A DNA stretch of 61,871 bases from the NCBI GenBank assembly GCA_949096025.1, contig CARXKP010000003.1:1-61871 (forward strand), read 5' to 3'. Source of the stretch: an uncultured Eubacteriales bacterium. Lineage in GTDB: Bacteria > Bacillota > Clostridia > Christensenellales > UBA1242. Shown piece by piece: positions 61,597 to 61,871 of the stretch (position 1 is the first letter of the stretch; every line of letters starts with the position of its first letter). The position numbers were made by a program, and so were the translations under genes. The notes below the pieces were generated by a model, which saw only the letters and a program-made list of their open reading frames with translations, had not been told where the DNA came from and searched no databases.

Positions 61597-61871
61597 ATGA
61601 AAATGATAATTTACACCTCTTTTCCCTGTACTGTTCTTGCTGGCAAAGAAAAAGAAAACCTGGATATTAATGAGCATCTAATTCTTGAAAGTGACGACAG
61701 CCCAATATTAATCTATCCAAATAATAAGAAAAATTCATTTTTTGAAATAGACTTAAACAATCAATCTCCTCTTTATAGAGTAATTAAAAAAGAAGATAAA
61801 ATTCTTATATTTTTATTAGATGGCATTCTTATAGAAAATAAGACCTGTCACAATTTTAATTATGATGGAAT
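61597..61871 (+). CDS. Hypothetical protein (partial, C-terminus beyond window)
   Basis: Open frame from ATG 61597 to the window edge, 91 codons. It begins MKMIIYTSFPCTVLAGKEKENL and looks like a soluble beta-rich protein (SPILIYPNNKK, DKILIFLLDGILIE). No SD is seen. Divergent from the Myb-like gene. No family recognised. Confidence 0.6.
   Translation, partial: MKMIIYTSFPCTVLAGKEKENLDINEHLILESDDSPILIYPNNKKNSFFEIDLNNQSPLYRVIKKEDKILIFLLDGILIENKTCHNFNYDG

Overview
The window is low-GC DNA from a spore-forming Firmicute, most probably an uncultured gut-type member of the Clostridia. Sporulation and germination genes are spread through it (spmA/spmB, a spoIIR-sleB-ypeB operon, sipL, spoIIP, veg, a possible RsfA-like regulator). 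The housekeeping gene order is also Firmicute (yqzL-recO, rpsF-ssb-rpsR, priA-def-fmt-rlmN, rsgA-rpe, addB-addA). Most genes lie on the minus strand. I see no integrase, transposase, relaxase, phage gene or CRISPR array.

Layout: 1-2.0 kb, start of a surface protein with InlB-type repeats, cut by the window edge. 2.0-4.1 kb, recO, yqzL-like, a small Cys-rich peptide gene and mscL. 4.1-6.1 kb, a membrane protein with a HEPN-like motif downstream of tRNA-Val, then a hydrolase. 6.2-8.8 kb, a VirB6/TrbL-like membrane protein. 8.9-11.8 kb, rsmA, tatD, spmA, spmB. 11.8-15.8 kb, gltX and a pair of exported proteins. 15.9-21.8 kb, dnaB, typA, an Sfp-type PPTase, rpmE and rpsF-ssb-rpsR. 22-30 kb, a lipoprotein, pyrophosphatase, rpe, rsgA, rlmN, fmt, def, priA. 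30-34.4 kb, a 1339-residue repeat-rich surface protein. 34.4-36.1 kb, KDG kinase and KDPG aldolase. 36.2-40.8 kb, sporulation block. 40.9-46.2 kb, a VirD4-like coupling ATPase, glmS and spoIIP. 46.3-51.1 kb, poorly characterised genes (PIN-like nuclease operon, HD hydrolase, DUF305, helical protein). 51.3-51.6 kb, a pair of structured ~80-nt repeats. 51.6-61.5 kb, a membrane coiled-coil protein, addA, addB and a Myb-like protein.

Most striking observation: the two large surface-protein genes at opposite ends of the first 34 kb have matching upstream promoters. Each is TTGACA, an 18-nt spacer ending in GT followed by nine G, then TA(G/A)AAT. A G9 homopolymer filling the space between -35 and -10 is the classic form of a slipped-strand phase-variable promoter. 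The larger protein also carries two 445-bp segments that look identical, 1,074 bp apart and in frame, so it could also vary by recombination. Together this suggests a two-locus variable surface system.

Other points of interest: VirD4- and VirB6-like proteins lie apart from each other with no relaxase or mobile-element genes; two diverged structured elements at 51.3-51.5 kb have compensatory stem changes; a 48-residue Cys-rich peptide has its own strong promoter; and two genes appear leaderless (the PPTase and addB). All calls come from reading sequence and recalling families. No database search was made.
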